NCBI RefSeq assembly: GCF_006539185.1 | Contig: NZ_BJMN01000068.1 | Location: 1-36,099, forward strand | Source: Streptomyces gardneri | Lineage (GTDB): Bacteria; Actinomycetota; Actinomycetes; Streptomycetales; Streptomycetaceae | DNA length: 36,099 nucleotides | Direction of reading: 5' to 3' | Shown here: piece by piece, positions 1-7,614 of the stretch | Numbering within the stretch: position 1 is the stretch's first letter | Layout of the letters: each line of letters begins with the position of its first letter | Position numbers and translations under genes: made by a program | Notes under the pieces: generated by a model | The model's input: only the letters and a program-made list of their open reading frames with translations | The model's database searches: none | Told to the model about the DNA's origin: nothing

Positions 1-24
1 GGGGTGTTTCACGTGAAACACCCC
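1..24. promoter_or_regulatory. parS: parS centromere-like site (ParB binding)
   Basis: Bases 5-20 read TGTTTCACGTGAAACA, an exact match to the bacterial chromosomal parS palindrome. The Streptomyces core is GTTTCACGTGAAAC, at 6-19. The dyad extends perfectly to 24 bp through flanking GGGG/CCCC. ParB nucleates here for ParABS chromosome segregation, and in Streptomyces such sites cluster around oriC. It lies 72 bp downstream of the pyrE stop, in non-coding DNA. The extended GC arms could also form a hairpin that ends pyrE transcription, but there is no T-run on the pyrE strand. The site touches the window edge, so its left context is not visible. Confidence 0.93.
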
Positions 25-96
25 GCCCCTGGAGGAAAACGCAGGTCAGGACCGGTATCGCCGGGGTCCGGGACCTAAGTCACGACTTCGCGGCGG

Positions 97-636
97 TTAC
101 GCCAGGTCCAGATCCGTGAGCTCGTAGCCGGTGAGGTACGGCAGGCCCGCCTCGGCGATGGCGCCGGCAGCGCCGCGGTCCACGATCGTGGCCACGGCCA
201 CGACCTCGCCGCCCGCCTCGCGGACGGCCTCGACGGCCGTCAGCGGGGAGCCGCCGGTGGTCGAGGTGTCCTCGACCACGAGGCAGCGACGGCCCTTCAC
301 GTCCGTCCCCTCGATACGGCGCTGCATGCCGTGCGCCTTCTGCGCCTTGCGCACGACGAAGGCGTCGAGGCGCTGTCCGCGCGCGGCGGAGGCGTGCAGC
401 ATCGAGGTGGCGACCGGGTCGGCGCCGAGCGTCAGACCGCCGACGCAGTCGAAGTCCAGCTCGGCGGTGAGGTCGAGCATGACCTGACCGACCAGCGGCG
501 CGGCCTCGCCGTCCAGCGTGATGCGGCGCAGGTCGATGTAGTAGTCGGCTTCCAGACCCGAGGAGAGGGTCACCTTGCCGTGCACCACGGCCTTGTCCTT
601 GATCTGCTGGAGCAGGTCAGCGCGTACGTCAGTCAT
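97..636 (-). CDS. pyrE: Orotate phosphoribosyltransferase
   Basis: PyrE transfers the phosphoribosyl group of PRPP to orotate, giving OMP in de novo pyrimidine synthesis (cytosolic, usually a dimer). The 179-residue product begins MTDVRADLLQQIKDKAV. It carries the OPRT signature GLEADYYIDLR, the catalytic-loop region RKAQKAHG, and the PRPP-binding motif CLVVEDTSTTGGS. The frame stays open further upstream (to 819) but that part has no OPRT similarity and overlaps the neighbouring gene, so I chose the ATG at 634-636. An AGGAGAGG lies rather far upstream (about 18 nt), so the exact start is slightly uncertain. It is the last gene of a minus-strand run after the epimerase (35-bp gap) and is followed by parS. 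Confidence 0.96.
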   Translation of the reverse strand: MTDVRADLLQQIKDKAVVHGKVTLSSGLEADYYIDLRRITLDGEAAPLVGQVMLDLTAELDFDCVGGLTLGADPVATSMLHASAARGQRLDAFVVRKAQKAHGMQRRIEGTDVKGRRCLVVEDTSTTGGSPLTAVEAVREAGGEVVAVATIVDRGAAGAIAEAGLPYLTGYELTDLDLA

Positions 637-671
637 GGTCAGCAGCTTAAGGGGCCTCTCCTCACGATCGC

Positions 672-1463
672 TTACAGCCGCCGCCAGCGCCAGACGCTCT
701 CGACCTCCAGGGGGTCGATCGGGGTGACGTACCGCGGATGGGTGTTGAGGCCGTTCGGGGGGCCGGACTGCGGCTCGACGCAGACGGCCTCGGCCGGCTC
801 GTCGTAGATCACGACCCACTCGGCGCGGCTGCCGACCTTCAGCTCCAGTTCCTCCGGCCAGGTGAGGGTGACGTCGACGCCGTCGGGCATCCCGAAGCAG
901 TCGTCCCAGGGGCCGGGGAGCGGGTCGATCCGGCGACCGGTGGGGAGGTGGTTCTCACCGCGCTCCTCCTGCCAGCCGGGGGCGAAGTCGAGCGTCACGT
1001 CCTGGCCGCCGTTGCCGAGGTTGCGCAGGAACCAGGGGTGCCAGCCGGCCTGCGCCGGGAAGGAGGTGTCGTAGGTCTCGACCCCGAAGCGGAGGGTCAG
1101 GGAGTCCTCGGCCAGCTCGAAGACCTGGGTCACCCTGCCCTTGTACGGCCACGGGTCCCCGAGCTCGCAGGTGAAGACCGCCTCCGTCCCGGAGACTCGG
1201 GCGGTGTTCCAGGCGAGGTCGCGGACGGTGCCGTGGATGGCGTGCGGGGGTGCGTTGACCGGCAGCTGGTGCGTGGTCGCCCCGTCGCGGAAGCGGCCGT
1301 TCTCGGTCCGCCCGCACCAGGGCACCATCGGGAAGCTTCCGAACCGCTCGCCCTGGCGCAACACTTCGGTGCCGCCGATGCGCAGGCTCTCGATCCGGCA
1401 GCCGTGCTCGGGGTTGATGGTCAACTCGGCGTCGCCCGCCGTCAGTCGCGTCTGCATCGTCAC
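672..1463 (-). CDS. Aldose 1-epimerase family protein
   Basis: The 263-residue protein has the galactose-mutarotase fold signature. PPHAIHG carries the first conserved histidine, AGWHPWF carries the second, and a C-terminal VCVEPQSGPPNG supplies the catalytic glutamate. The family interconverts alpha and beta anomers of hexoses, or of hexose-6-phosphates in the YeaD branch. The exact sugar cannot be read from sequence. Length is a little short for GalM (about 340) but normal for the shorter actinobacterial members. Two candidate starts, ATG at 1463 and at 1457, differ by two residues. It sits 31 bp downstream of the SRPBCC gene and 35 bp upstream of pyrE, so co-transcription is likely although the three functions are unrelated. 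Confidence 0.87.
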   Translation of the reverse strand: MTMQTRLTAGDAELTINPEHGCRIESLRIGGTEVLRQGERFGSFPMVPWCGRTENGRFRDGATTHQLPVNAPPHAIHGTVRDLAWNTARVSGTEAVFTCELGDPWPYKGRVTQVFELAEDSLTLRFGVETYDTSFPAQAGWHPWFLRNLGNGGQDVTLDFAPGWQEERGENHLPTGRRIDPLPGPWDDCFGMPDGVDVTLTWPEELELKVGSRAEWVVIYDEPAEAVCVEPQSGPPNGLNTHPRYVTPIDPLEVESVWRWRRL

Positions 1464-1494
1464 GTCCCGACCCTAGAGCTCCGATTGGACCGTT

Positions 1495-2364
1495 TCAACG
1501 ACGGCGGCGCAGGGCCCGGCCGACGACGACCGCGGAGGCGATGGCGAGCGCGGCGGCGGGGGCGATCCAGCGCAGGGTGGCGGCCGTGCTGGTGGCCTCG
1601 GGGGCGGGGACGGGCGCGTACCGGCCGCGCGGCGGGGCGTGGTCGACCTCCTCGGCGCTGCGCCCGATCATGGTCCGCCGCGCGTGGGCGGCCTCGACGG
1701 GGGGCTGCGGGGAGGGGAACTCGACGGGGGTGACGCCGAAGTCCGGGTCGAGGAGGGGGTCGAGGGAGGCGGGCGGGACGGGAGCGTCGACGACGGAGGG
1801 GCGCGCGGGCTCCTCGACGCCGTCGTCCACACCGTCGTGGTCGGAGTCCGAGTCCGAGTCGGAGTCGGAGTCGGAGTCGGAGTCGGGGGCCGCGTCCGAG
1901 TCCGCGTCGAGGTGGCTGCCCTCCGACTGCTCCGGCTCCCCCGCGAGCGCGGCCAGCGCCTCCGCGAACTTGTCGAGCAGCTTGGTGCCGGCCGTGGCCC
2001 GCGCCTCGTCCGTCGCCTCGGCGAGCCGGCCGGCCGCCGTCAGCGCGCCGGTGAAGGTGAGGCTCGTGCCCTCGCCCACAGGGGTGAGGACGACGGTCAG
2101 GGAGAGCTCGGCCGTGCCCTTGCCCCGGGCCTCGGCGCCCTGCCCCTCGTAGGTGATGGCGCCGTCCCGCTCGACGACCCGCAGGGCGCCCCGGTACGTG
2201 ATGGTGTGGCCGCCGACCCGGATCTTGAGCCGGCCCGCGAGGGGGTCCGCCTCCGCGTCGGCGTCGCGCTGGAGGCCGGGCACGCAGCGCACCACCCGGG
2301 CCGGGTCCGTGAGCGTCGCGCGCAGGGCCTCGGCCGGGACCGGAACGAACACCTCATGCTCCAT
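1495..2364 (-). CDS. SRPBCC (CoxG-like) protein with Asp/Ser-repeat linker and C-terminal membrane anchor
   Basis: The 289-residue product begins MEHEVFVPVPAEALRATLTDP. Residues 1-145 resemble the SRPBCC/CoxG fold: an N-terminal strand, then the segment around CVPGL, a series of strands, and a long C-terminal helix (TKLLDKFAEALAALAG). Residues about 150-180 are an acidic linker with repeated Ser-Asp dipeptides, encoded by a 6-bp tandem repeat. A Pro-rich spacer and one hydrophobic helix (WIAPAAALAIASAVVVG) follow, ending in RALRRRR, consistent with a tail anchor that keeps the SRPBCC domain cytoplasmic. CoxG-type proteins bind hydrophobic ligands or help membrane enzyme assembly. No CO dehydrogenase genes are nearby, so the ligand is unknown. 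It is separated from the upstream spermidine-synthase gene by a strong hairpin. Confidence 0.8.
   Translation of the reverse strand: MEHEVFVPVPAEALRATLTDPARVVRCVPGLQRDADAEADPLAGRLKIRVGGHTITYRGALRVVERDGAITYEGQGAEARGKGTAELSLTVVLTPVGEGTSLTFTGALTAAGRLAEATDEARATAGTKLLDKFAEALAALAGEPEQSEGSHLDADSDAAPDSDSDSDSDSDSDSDHDGVDDGVEEPARPSVVDAPVPPASLDPLLDPDFGVTPVEFPSPQPPVEAAHARRTMIGRSAEEVDHAPPRGRYAPVPAPEATSTAATLRWIAPAAALAIASAVVVGRALRRRR
1841..1886. repeat. 6-bp tandem repeat (TCSGAG)n coding for Asp-Ser
   Basis: Seven consecutive TCGGAG or TCCGAG units plus a partial copy lie in the SRPBCC gene and encode alternating Asp and Ser on the minus strand. The unit is a multiple of three, so slippage would change linker length without shifting the frame. 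Confidence 0.9.
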
Positions 2365-2393
2365 GGAAGCCGAGCCTACTCAGGCCGGGGCGC

Positions 2394-2446
2394 GGCGTCG
2401 CCTCTTTGCGCGGGGGCCCGCGCGCCCCCGCGAGAGAGGCGACGCC
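2394..2446 (-). terminator. Hairpin terminator after the spermidine-synthase-like gene
   Basis: Arms of 12 bp (GGCGTCGCCTCT / AGAGGCGACGCC) enclose a second GC stem (GGGGGC / GCCCCC). The hairpin lies in the 98-bp gap between the stop at 2463 and the next start at 2364. There is no T-tract, which is usual for Streptomyces terminators. It probably separates the two transcription units. Confidence 0.75.
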
Positions 2447-2462
2447 GGCCTGCCGCCGTCCC

Positions 2463-4262
2463 TCAGCCGCCGTACCTCGGGTGGACGAGGGTCGAGGGCG
2501 GCAGCTCGGCGCCCCTGGTCCGTTCGGCGCGGCGGGCCGCGGCCTCCAGGGTGCCCACGCCGAGGGAGCGCAGCCGGGGCGCGTCGGGTGCGAGGCCGAG
2601 GGCGGCCGGCCGGCCGCCCGGGACGGCGAGGAGGAAGCCCCAGTCCCCCGGCCCCCGCTCCGTCCCGCTGGTGCGGTCGGCGCGGTCGGGGCCCGCCGCG
2701 AAACCGGGGGTGCGGCCGCTCGCGCTGTACGGGCGGGTCGCGAACCCGGCGGCGCGCAGGGTGGCGTCCACGGTCCAGTAGGTGTGCGGCCGGTCGGTGA
2801 CCGATCCGGCGTGGACGGCGAACCGTCCCGAACGGGTGAGGACGCGGGCCACGAGTCCGTGGAACTCCTCCGAGTAGAGCTTGGTGCTGGGGGTGATGCC
2901 CGGGTCCGGGAGGTCGGAGATCACCACGTCGTACCGTTCCTGCAGACGATCGGCGGCGCCCCTGAGCCAGTTGAAGGCGTCCGCGTAGACCACCCGGACG
3001 CGCGGGTCCCGGAACGCCTGTGCGTTGAGCGTGGCGAGGGCCGGATCGGTGCGGGCGAGGCGGACGACACCGGGGTCGAGCTCGACGACGGTGACGGAGG
3101 AGGCGCCGGGGTAGCGCAGCACCTCGCGGGCGGCGAGCCCGTCCCCGCCGCCGACGATCAGGACGCGCTCGTGCGGACCGTTCATCGCGGGGTGGACGAG
3201 CGCCTCGTGGTAGCGGTGCTCGTCCTGTCCCGACACCCGCAGCCGGCCGTCGAGGAACAGGTCGGGCGGCCCCTCGCGGCCTCCCGTCACCACCACCTCC
3301 TGGAGGTCGGTGTGGACGGCGACCCGCACCCTCTCCCCGTACACGGCCCGGCGCGCGGCCTCCTCGAAGTCGTCGACGAGCACGGTCGCCGTGGCGAGGA
3401 CGGCCAGGACCGACACGTTCACCGCGATCAGCAGGGCGCGGGAGCGGGAGGTCAGGTCGCGGCGGAACACCCACAGCACGAGCCCGCCGCCCGCGATCAC
3501 GTTGACCGCGCCGGTGACGAGCGCGCCGGTGAGCTGGCCGAGCCAGGGCAGCAGCAGGAAGGGGAAGGCGAGGCCGCCGACGAGCGCGCCGACGTAGTCG
3601 GCGGCGAAGAGGTCGGCGACCGTCCCCGCGGCGTCGTCCTGCTCGGCGGCCGGGGCCTGTCGCCTCGCCCGCTTCGCGGCCCCCGGCCCGACGCCGACGC
3701 CGGATCCGGCCCCTGACGCGGGCGCGGATCCGCTCCCGGCCCCGGTGGCCCGCTGTATGAGGGACATGAGGAGCGGGATCTCCGCGCCGATGAGCACACC
3801 GATGGCGAGCGAGAAGGCCACGACGACGTACCGCGACTCGCCCAGCCAGGCGAAGGCCGCGTAGAGCGCGAGGGCCGAGCAGCCGCCGATGAGCGCGAGC
3901 CCGGCCTCGACCATGCCGAAGCCGACGGCGGCACGGCAGCGCAGCCGCTTGGCGAGGAGCGAGCCCACACCCATCGCGAAGACCATCACGGAGAGCACGA
4001 CGGAGGCCTGGGTGACCGAGTCGCCGATCAAGTAGGAGGCGAGTGCGACCAGTTCGAGTTCGTACACCAGCCCGCAGGCGGCGCAGACGAAGACCACGGC
4101 GAGGACCGGGAACCGCACCGCTTCGGCCGACCGCGGCGACCTCGGCGGCCGGGGCGACCGGCGCGACCTGGTCGGCCTGGACGGTCTGGGCGGCCGCCCG
4201 CGCCGCCGCAGAGGCGGTTGTCGCACCCTGGTGGGTGGCATGGTCACGGTCGGCTCGATCAT
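2463..4262 (-). CDS. Membrane-fused spermidine synthase-like aminopropyltransferase
   Basis: The protein has 599 residues. Residues about 1-48 are Arg/Pro-rich. Residues about 50-280 hold roughly seven to eight hydrophobic helices, beginning FPVLAVVFVCAACGLVYELELVALASYLIGD, a pattern typical of the membrane domain found on some bacterial SpeE proteins. The C-terminal half is a class I methyltransferase-like SpeE domain: VLIVGGGDGLAAREVLRYP (nucleotide/dcSAM loop), VTVVELDPGVVRLAR, DPRVRVVYADAFNWLRG and VISDLPDPG. Soluble SpeE uses decarboxylated SAM and putrescine to make spermidine. Whether this fused form makes a polyamine or modifies another substrate is not established. The start is the first ATG in frame. 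An ATG seven codons later is possible, and neither has a clear ribosome binding site. An imperfect inverted repeat abuts the start. Confidence 0.85.
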   Translation of the reverse strand: MIEPTVTMPPTRVRQPPLRRRGRPPRPSRPTRSRRSPRPPRSPRSAEAVRFPVLAVVFVCAACGLVYELELVALASYLIGDSVTQASVVLSVMVFAMGVGSLLAKRLRCRAAVGFGMVEAGLALIGGCSALALYAAFAWLGESRYVVVAFSLAIGVLIGAEIPLLMSLIQRATGAGSGSAPASGAGSGVGVGPGAAKRARRQAPAAEQDDAAGTVADLFAADYVGALVGGLAFPFLLLPWLGQLTGALVTGAVNVIAGGGLVLWVFRRDLTSRSRALLIAVNVSVLAVLATATVLVDDFEEAARRAVYGERVRVAVHTDLQEVVVTGGREGPPDLFLDGRLRVSGQDEHRYHEALVHPAMNGPHERVLIVGGGDGLAAREVLRYPGASSVTVVELDPGVVRLARTDPALATLNAQAFRDPRVRVVYADAFNWLRGAADRLQERYDVVISDLPDPGITPSTKLYSEEFHGLVARVLTRSGRFAVHAGSVTDRPHTYWTVDATLRAAGFATRPYSASGRTPGFAAGPDRADRTSGTERGPGDWGFLLAVPGGRPAALGLAPDAPRLRSLGVGTLEAAARRAERTRGAELPPSTLVHPRYGG

Positions 4263-4280
4263 GAACGTAACGCTACGTCA
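4262..4280. promoter_or_regulatory. Inverted repeat abutting the start of the spermidine-synthase-like gene
   Basis: ACGTA-ACGC-TACGT (4265-4278), extended by TGA/TCA, forms a near-perfect dyad directly upstream of the ATG at 4260-4262. The position fits a repressor operator over a promoter or leaderless start, but no known consensus is recognised and short dyads arise by chance. Confidence 0.35.
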
Positions 4281-4337
4281 CGACTTACATACTCCTTGTC
4301 ACCCACACGAATGCATCTGGAGCTCTGAAGGGGCGTA

Positions 4338-4856
4338 TCAGAGCGTTGCGGGCATACGTGCGCCGATTCGGGTCCTGGTCACCACGAGCTGCCCTTCCTG
4401 CGGGTAGGCGTGCCAGGTGCGCCAGCGCACCTGGCCCTCGTGGCGCTGCGCCAGCATCGCCGTGAAGGCGTGCGGGGAGCCGGGGAAGGTCCCCGCGAGG
4501 CCGTTCGGGTGGTCGGCGACGAGCGCGAGCAGCTCCTGCGCACGGCCCGCGAAGGAGCCGTGCGAGAGCGTCTCGACACGCGCCGCGAATTCGTACTCCC
4601 ATTCGCCGACGCGCTTGGAGACGCCGAGCGGGAGGGGGGTGCTGCTGCCGGGCATACAGGCGACGGTCTCCGAGCAGCTGCGCCCCTCCTCCTCCAGAAG
4701 TACCTGGTGGGAGGCGCCGAGCAGCCTCAACTGGAGTCTGGCGCCGGAGAGTTCGAGGTCGAGTACGGCGAGGGCGGGCAGCGGCTCGCGCCCGAGGGCC
4801 CAGGCCAGATCGGCCGCGCGGGTATCGGTGTAGGAGGTTTTCAGGGTGGTGAGCAT
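4338..4856 (-). CDS. DUF2617-type conserved protein
   Basis: The 172-residue protein begins MLTTLKTSYTDTRAADLAW and ends in VVTRTRIGARMPATL. It has no signal peptide or membrane helix. I recognise it as the actinobacterial DUF2617 type, a family without assigned function, rich in predicted strands (VLDLELSGARLQLRLLGASHQVLLE). The ATG at 4854-4856 is preceded by GGAG with a 7-nt spacer. The upstream in-frame extension is low-complexity and not needed. It lies 75 bp upstream of the spermidine-synthase-like gene, so a shared transcript and a linked role are possible but inferred. Confidence 0.8.
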   Translation of the reverse strand: MLTTLKTSYTDTRAADLAWALGREPLPALAVLDLELSGARLQLRLLGASHQVLLEEEGRSCSETVACMPGSSTPLPLGVSKRVGEWEYEFAARVETLSHGSFAGRAQELLALVADHPNGLAGTFPGSPHAFTAMLAQRHEGQVRWRTWHAYPQEGQLVVTRTRIGARMPATL

Positions 4857-5135
4857 GGGTCGGCTCCGCAAACACGGTTTGACGGGTGGGCCGGGGGCGC
4901 CCCGGAGAGGGTCCAACGGGAGTGGGGGATCGCCGGCTCGGTTCCACACACGGTCCGAGGGCTGTCTCTGTCAGGAGCGAGAGAACCACGGACGCCGGGC
5001 GACTCGCAGCGTTTTTACCCAACTTGCCGTGGTTTCCAACCCCTTCGGGGACCCCACAGTTCAATTGTTCAATCAGAATTGATCGACAAGATCCGCCGAA
5101 ATGCCAACGTCACGTGCCTCCGGGGCCGTTACGCC

Positions 5136-5336
5136 TCAGCTGCCGCCGCAGCCTCCACCCCCGCAGCCGGACCCGCAGGAGCTCGAGCCCCCTCCGCAAC
5201 CCCCGGAGCCGCTGCCGCCACCGTCGGCCCAGCTGCGACCGCGCTTCCGGCCGCCGCCTCCGCCGATGGCGCGGCGCACGAAGGAGACGAGCCCGATGAT
5301 GATGACCGCACCGATGAAGATGATGAACAGATCCAT
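5136..5336 (-). CDS. Small membrane protein with Gly/Cys-rich tail
   Basis: A 66-residue protein: MDLFIIFIGAVIIIGLVSFV is one transmembrane helix at the extreme N-terminus, then a basic stretch (RKRGRSW), then a tail of Gly, Ser and five Cys (GGCGGGSSSCGSGCGGGGCGG). No known family is assigned. Similar Gly/Cys tails occur on some Streptomyces membrane proteins of unknown role. The helix followed by basic residues suggests the N-terminus faces out and the tail faces the cytoplasm. Regularly spaced Cys could bind metal or form disulfides, but this is inference. It shares strand, architecture and proximity (81-bp gap) with the Ser/Cys-rich gene upstream. Confidence 0.7.
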   Translation of the reverse strand: MDLFIIFIGAVIIIGLVSFVRRAIGGGGGRKRGRSWADGGGSGSGGCGGGSSSCGSGCGGGGCGGS

Positions 5337-5417
5337 CTGTACTACCCCCGTTCTTCTGTACGAGGGGGATGCCCTGTGCAGCCCCCCGTCAAAGACGACT
5401 TGAGCGATGCCAGAGCT

Positions 5418-5708
5418 TCAGCTGCACGAGGACGAGGAGCTGGAGCAGGAGGACGAGGAGCAGGAGGAGCTCGAACACGACGAGCTGGAGGTGGAACAGG
5501 AGGACGAGGACGTCGAGCACGAGGACGAGGACGAGGACGACGAGGACGACGAGGACGACGAGGACGAGTCGCCCGACCCGGCCCACCAGCTCTCGCTCCC
5601 CCCGACGCTGCCACCGGAACGCACCGTGTCGCGCAGGGACCGCGCGACGACCCACACCACGATCGCGATCACGGCCGCGATCCCGAGGATGAAGAATGCG
5701 ATGTTCAT
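5418..5708 (-). CDS. Small membrane protein with Ser/Cys-rich repeat tail
   Basis: A 96-residue protein: MNIAFFILGIAAVIAIVVWVVARSLRDTV gives one N-terminal transmembrane helix and a basic stop-transfer segment. A short Gly/Ser/Trp stretch follows, then a tail of more than 50 residues made almost only of Ser with Cys at intervals of roughly four to seven residues (CSTSSSSC, CSSSSCSSSSC). The ATG at 5706-5708 places the helix at the N-terminus. An upstream in-frame start would add a polar extension and is less likely. Same design as the next gene (N-terminal helix, Cys-punctuated low-complexity tail), so the two look like paralogues in design rather than in sequence. The tail is unusual enough that its expression should be confirmed. 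Confidence 0.62.
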   Translation of the reverse strand: MNIAFFILGIAAVIAIVVWVVARSLRDTVRSGGSVGGSESWWAGSGDSSSSSSSSSSSSSSSSCSTSSSSCSTSSSSCSSSSCSSSSCSSSSSSCS

Positions 5709-5785
5709 GCCAGGGCGATCCCCTCGGCGGACCGTCGCCAAAGCGCACTTGAGCAAGTCCAGAGCTTCCCCCCAGGATGGCGGTC

Positions 5786-6955
5786 ATGACACGACCGCTG
5801 CTCAACCGCCGGCTCGCCGAATTCGGGACGACGATCTTCGCCGAGATGTCCGCGCTGGCCGCCAGGACCGGGTCGATCAACCTCGGTCAGGGCTTCCCCG
5901 ACACCGACGGCCCGGAGGAGATCCGCGAGGCCGCGGTCCGCGCGCTGCGCGACGGCCTCGGCAACCAGTACCCGCCCGGCCCCGGCGTCCCCGAGCTGCG
6001 CCGGGCCGTCGCCGACCACCAGCGGGAGTGGTACGGCCTCACGTACGACCCCGACGCGGAGGTGCTGGTCACCGCGGGTGCCACCGAGGCGATCGCGGCG
6101 GCCCTGCTCGCGCTCGTCGAGCCGGGCGACGAGGTGATCGCCCTGGAGCCGTACTACGACTCGTACGCGGCCTGCGTCGCGATGGCCGGCGGCACCCGCG
6201 TCCCCGTCACGCTCCGCCCGCACGAGGGCGCCTACGTCCTCGATCTGGACGAACTGCGGGCCGCCGTCACCGACCGGACCCGGCTGATCCTGCTCAACAC
6301 CCCGCACAACCCCACCGGCACGGTCCTCACCCGGGCCGAGCTGACCGCCGTCGCCGAGCTGGCGATCGAGCGGGACCTGCTCGTCGTCACCGACGAGGTG
6401 TACGAGCACCTGGTCTTCGACGACGCCGAGCACGTGCCGCTCGCGAGCCTCCCCGGGATGCGGGAGCGCACGGTCACCATCGGCTCGGCCGGCAAGACGT
6501 TCTCGTTCACCGGCTGGAAGGTCGGCTGGATCACCGCGAGCCCCGAGCTGACCGCCGCCGTCCGCTCGGCCAAGCAGTTCCTCACGTACGTGTCCTCCGG
6601 CCCCTTCCAGTACGCGATCGCCGAGGCGCTCCGCCTCCCCGCCGCGTACTTCGACGGCCTCCGCGCCGATCTGCGCGCCAAGCGGGACCTGCTGAGCGAG
6701 GGCCTCGCGCAGGCGGGCTTCGAGGTCTACCGCCCGGCGGGCACCTACTTCGTCACCACCGACATCCGCCCGCTCGGCGCCGACGACGGCTTCGCCTTCT
6801 GCCGCTCGCTCCCCGAGCGCGCGGGCGTCGTCGCCATCCCGAACGCCGTCTTCTACGACCACCGCGAGGCCGGCGCCCCCTTCGTCCGCTTCGCCTTCTG
6901 CAAGAAGACGGAGGTCCTGGAGGAAGCGGTGAACCGCCTCAAGCGCCTCGCCTGA
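5786..6955 (+). CDS. PLP-dependent class I/II aminotransferase
   Basis: About 389 residues. Fold-type I aminotransferase hallmarks are present: INLGQGFPD near the N-terminus, NQYPPGPG, the cofactor site VTAGATEAI, the NTPHNPTG motif with the pyridoxal-contacting Asn, VVTDEVYEHLVF with the conserved Asp and Tyr, the Schiff-base lysine in GSAGKTFSFTGWKVGW, and the carboxylate-binding Arg in FVRFAFCK. This resembles the group holding kynurenine/glutamine transaminase-like and N-succinyl-diaminopimelate aminotransferase-like proteins. Substrate is not determined. The ATG at 5786 has an AGGATGG about 5 nt upstream. An in-frame ATG at 5777 lacks a spaced ribosome binding site. Divergent from the small Ser/Cys protein and ended by a GC hairpin. 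Confidence 0.92.
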   Translation: MTRPLLNRRLAEFGTTIFAEMSALAARTGSINLGQGFPDTDGPEEIREAAVRALRDGLGNQYPPGPGVPELRRAVADHQREWYGLTYDPDAEVLVTAGATEAIAAALLALVEPGDEVIALEPYYDSYAACVAMAGGTRVPVTLRPHEGAYVLDLDELRAAVTDRTRLILLNTPHNPTGTVLTRAELTAVAELAIERDLLVVTDEVYEHLVFDDAEHVPLASLPGMRERTVTIGSAGKTFSFTGWKVGWITASPELTAAVRSAKQFLTYVSSGPFQYAIAEALRLPAAYFDGLRADLRAKRDLLSEGLAQAGFEVYRPAGTYFVTTDIRPLGADDGFAFCRSLPERAGVVAIPNAVFYDHREAGAPFVRFAFCKKTEVLEEAVNRLKRLA

Positions 6956-7011
6956 GCTCAGCGCCGCCCCGCGCCCCGGACGCGCGCCTGAGGCCCGCCC
7001 CGGACGCACGG

Positions 7012-7044
7012 GAGCCCGGCCCCCTCGGAAGGGGAGCCGGGCTC
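7012..7044. terminator. Bidirectional hairpin between convergent genes
   Basis: GAGCCCGGC pairs with GCCGGGCTC and the inner CCCC pairs with GGGG around a TCGGAA loop. It lies between the aminotransferase stop (6955) and the YbjN gene stop (7081), so it can end both transcripts. Confidence 0.85.
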
Positions 7045-7080
7045 TCGTGGCCGTGCGGTGGGGCTGTGCGGCGGGGAGGC

Positions 7081-7614
7081 TCAGGCCTCCTCGTCGCCGG
7101 CCTTCTGCTCGGGGGTCTCCAGGCCGAACTGCTCCACGACCCACTTGTCGAACTCGATGGAGGCGCGGACCCAGCTGACCGTGGAGGACACGAAGTGCTC
7201 CAGGGCGACGCCGGTGCCGATCAGCATCTGGGCCTCACCGATGAGACGGAGGGTGGCGGAGCCGTCCTCCTCCTCGTGCAGGTGGGTGTAGACCTTGGGC
7301 CACAGGGTGCGGCGGTTCCAGTCGTCGATCGCGTCGAGGACCTTGGCGCGGTCGTCGGCCGAGTGCGGGCGGTCGTAGAACGTCCGCACCGAGAAGACCT
7401 GCTGCTCGTCCTCGCCGCGGAACATGAAGTACGTGCGGAATTCCTCCCACGGCGCCGCGAGGTCACCCTCGTCGTCGACGACGTACTTCAGCTCCATCTG
7501 CTCGAGGAGCTGCTTGACGAGGTCCTGGTCGGGGACGACGGGGCCCGCCGGTCCTGCGGCCTGAGGCTGGGGCTGGCCCCCGAAATTCGGAATCGAGGAC
7601 GGGTCGATGCTCAC
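7081..7614 (-). CDS. YbjN domain-containing protein
   Basis: About 177 residues starting at a GTG (7612-7614) that follows AAGGGA with an 8-nt spacer, giving an N-terminus of SIDPSSIPNFGG. Longer in-frame starts upstream lack spaced ribosome binding sites. After a Gln/Pro/Ala-rich leader, residues about 30-150 match the YbjN fold (type III secretion chaperone-like): VKQLLEQMELKYVVDDEGD, FRTYFMFRGEDEQQVFSVR, WNRRTLWPKVYTHLHE and GEAQMLIGTGVALEHF. YbjN proteins are stress-linked with no agreed biochemical role. The C-terminus is acidic (ETPEQKAGDEEA). It diverges from the small anchored protein at 7715. Confidence 0.87.
   Translation of the reverse strand: MSIDPSSIPNFGGQPQPQAAGPAGPVVPDQDLVKQLLEQMELKYVVDDEGDLAAPWEEFRTYFMFRGEDEQQVFSVRTFYDRPHSADDRAKVLDAIDDWNRRTLWPKVYTHLHEEEDGSATLRLIGEAQMLIGTGVALEHFVSSTVSWVRASIEFDKWVVEQFGLETPEQKAGDEEA

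Noticed and set aside
4857..5135. Short gene in the gap upstream of the DUF2617 gene
   Set aside because: Frames here lack ribosome binding sites and motifs. The gap holds an AT-rich patch (CAATTGTTCAATCAGAATTG near 5063) more like a promoter, and a short CCCC-TTC-GGGG hairpin at 5040-5050.
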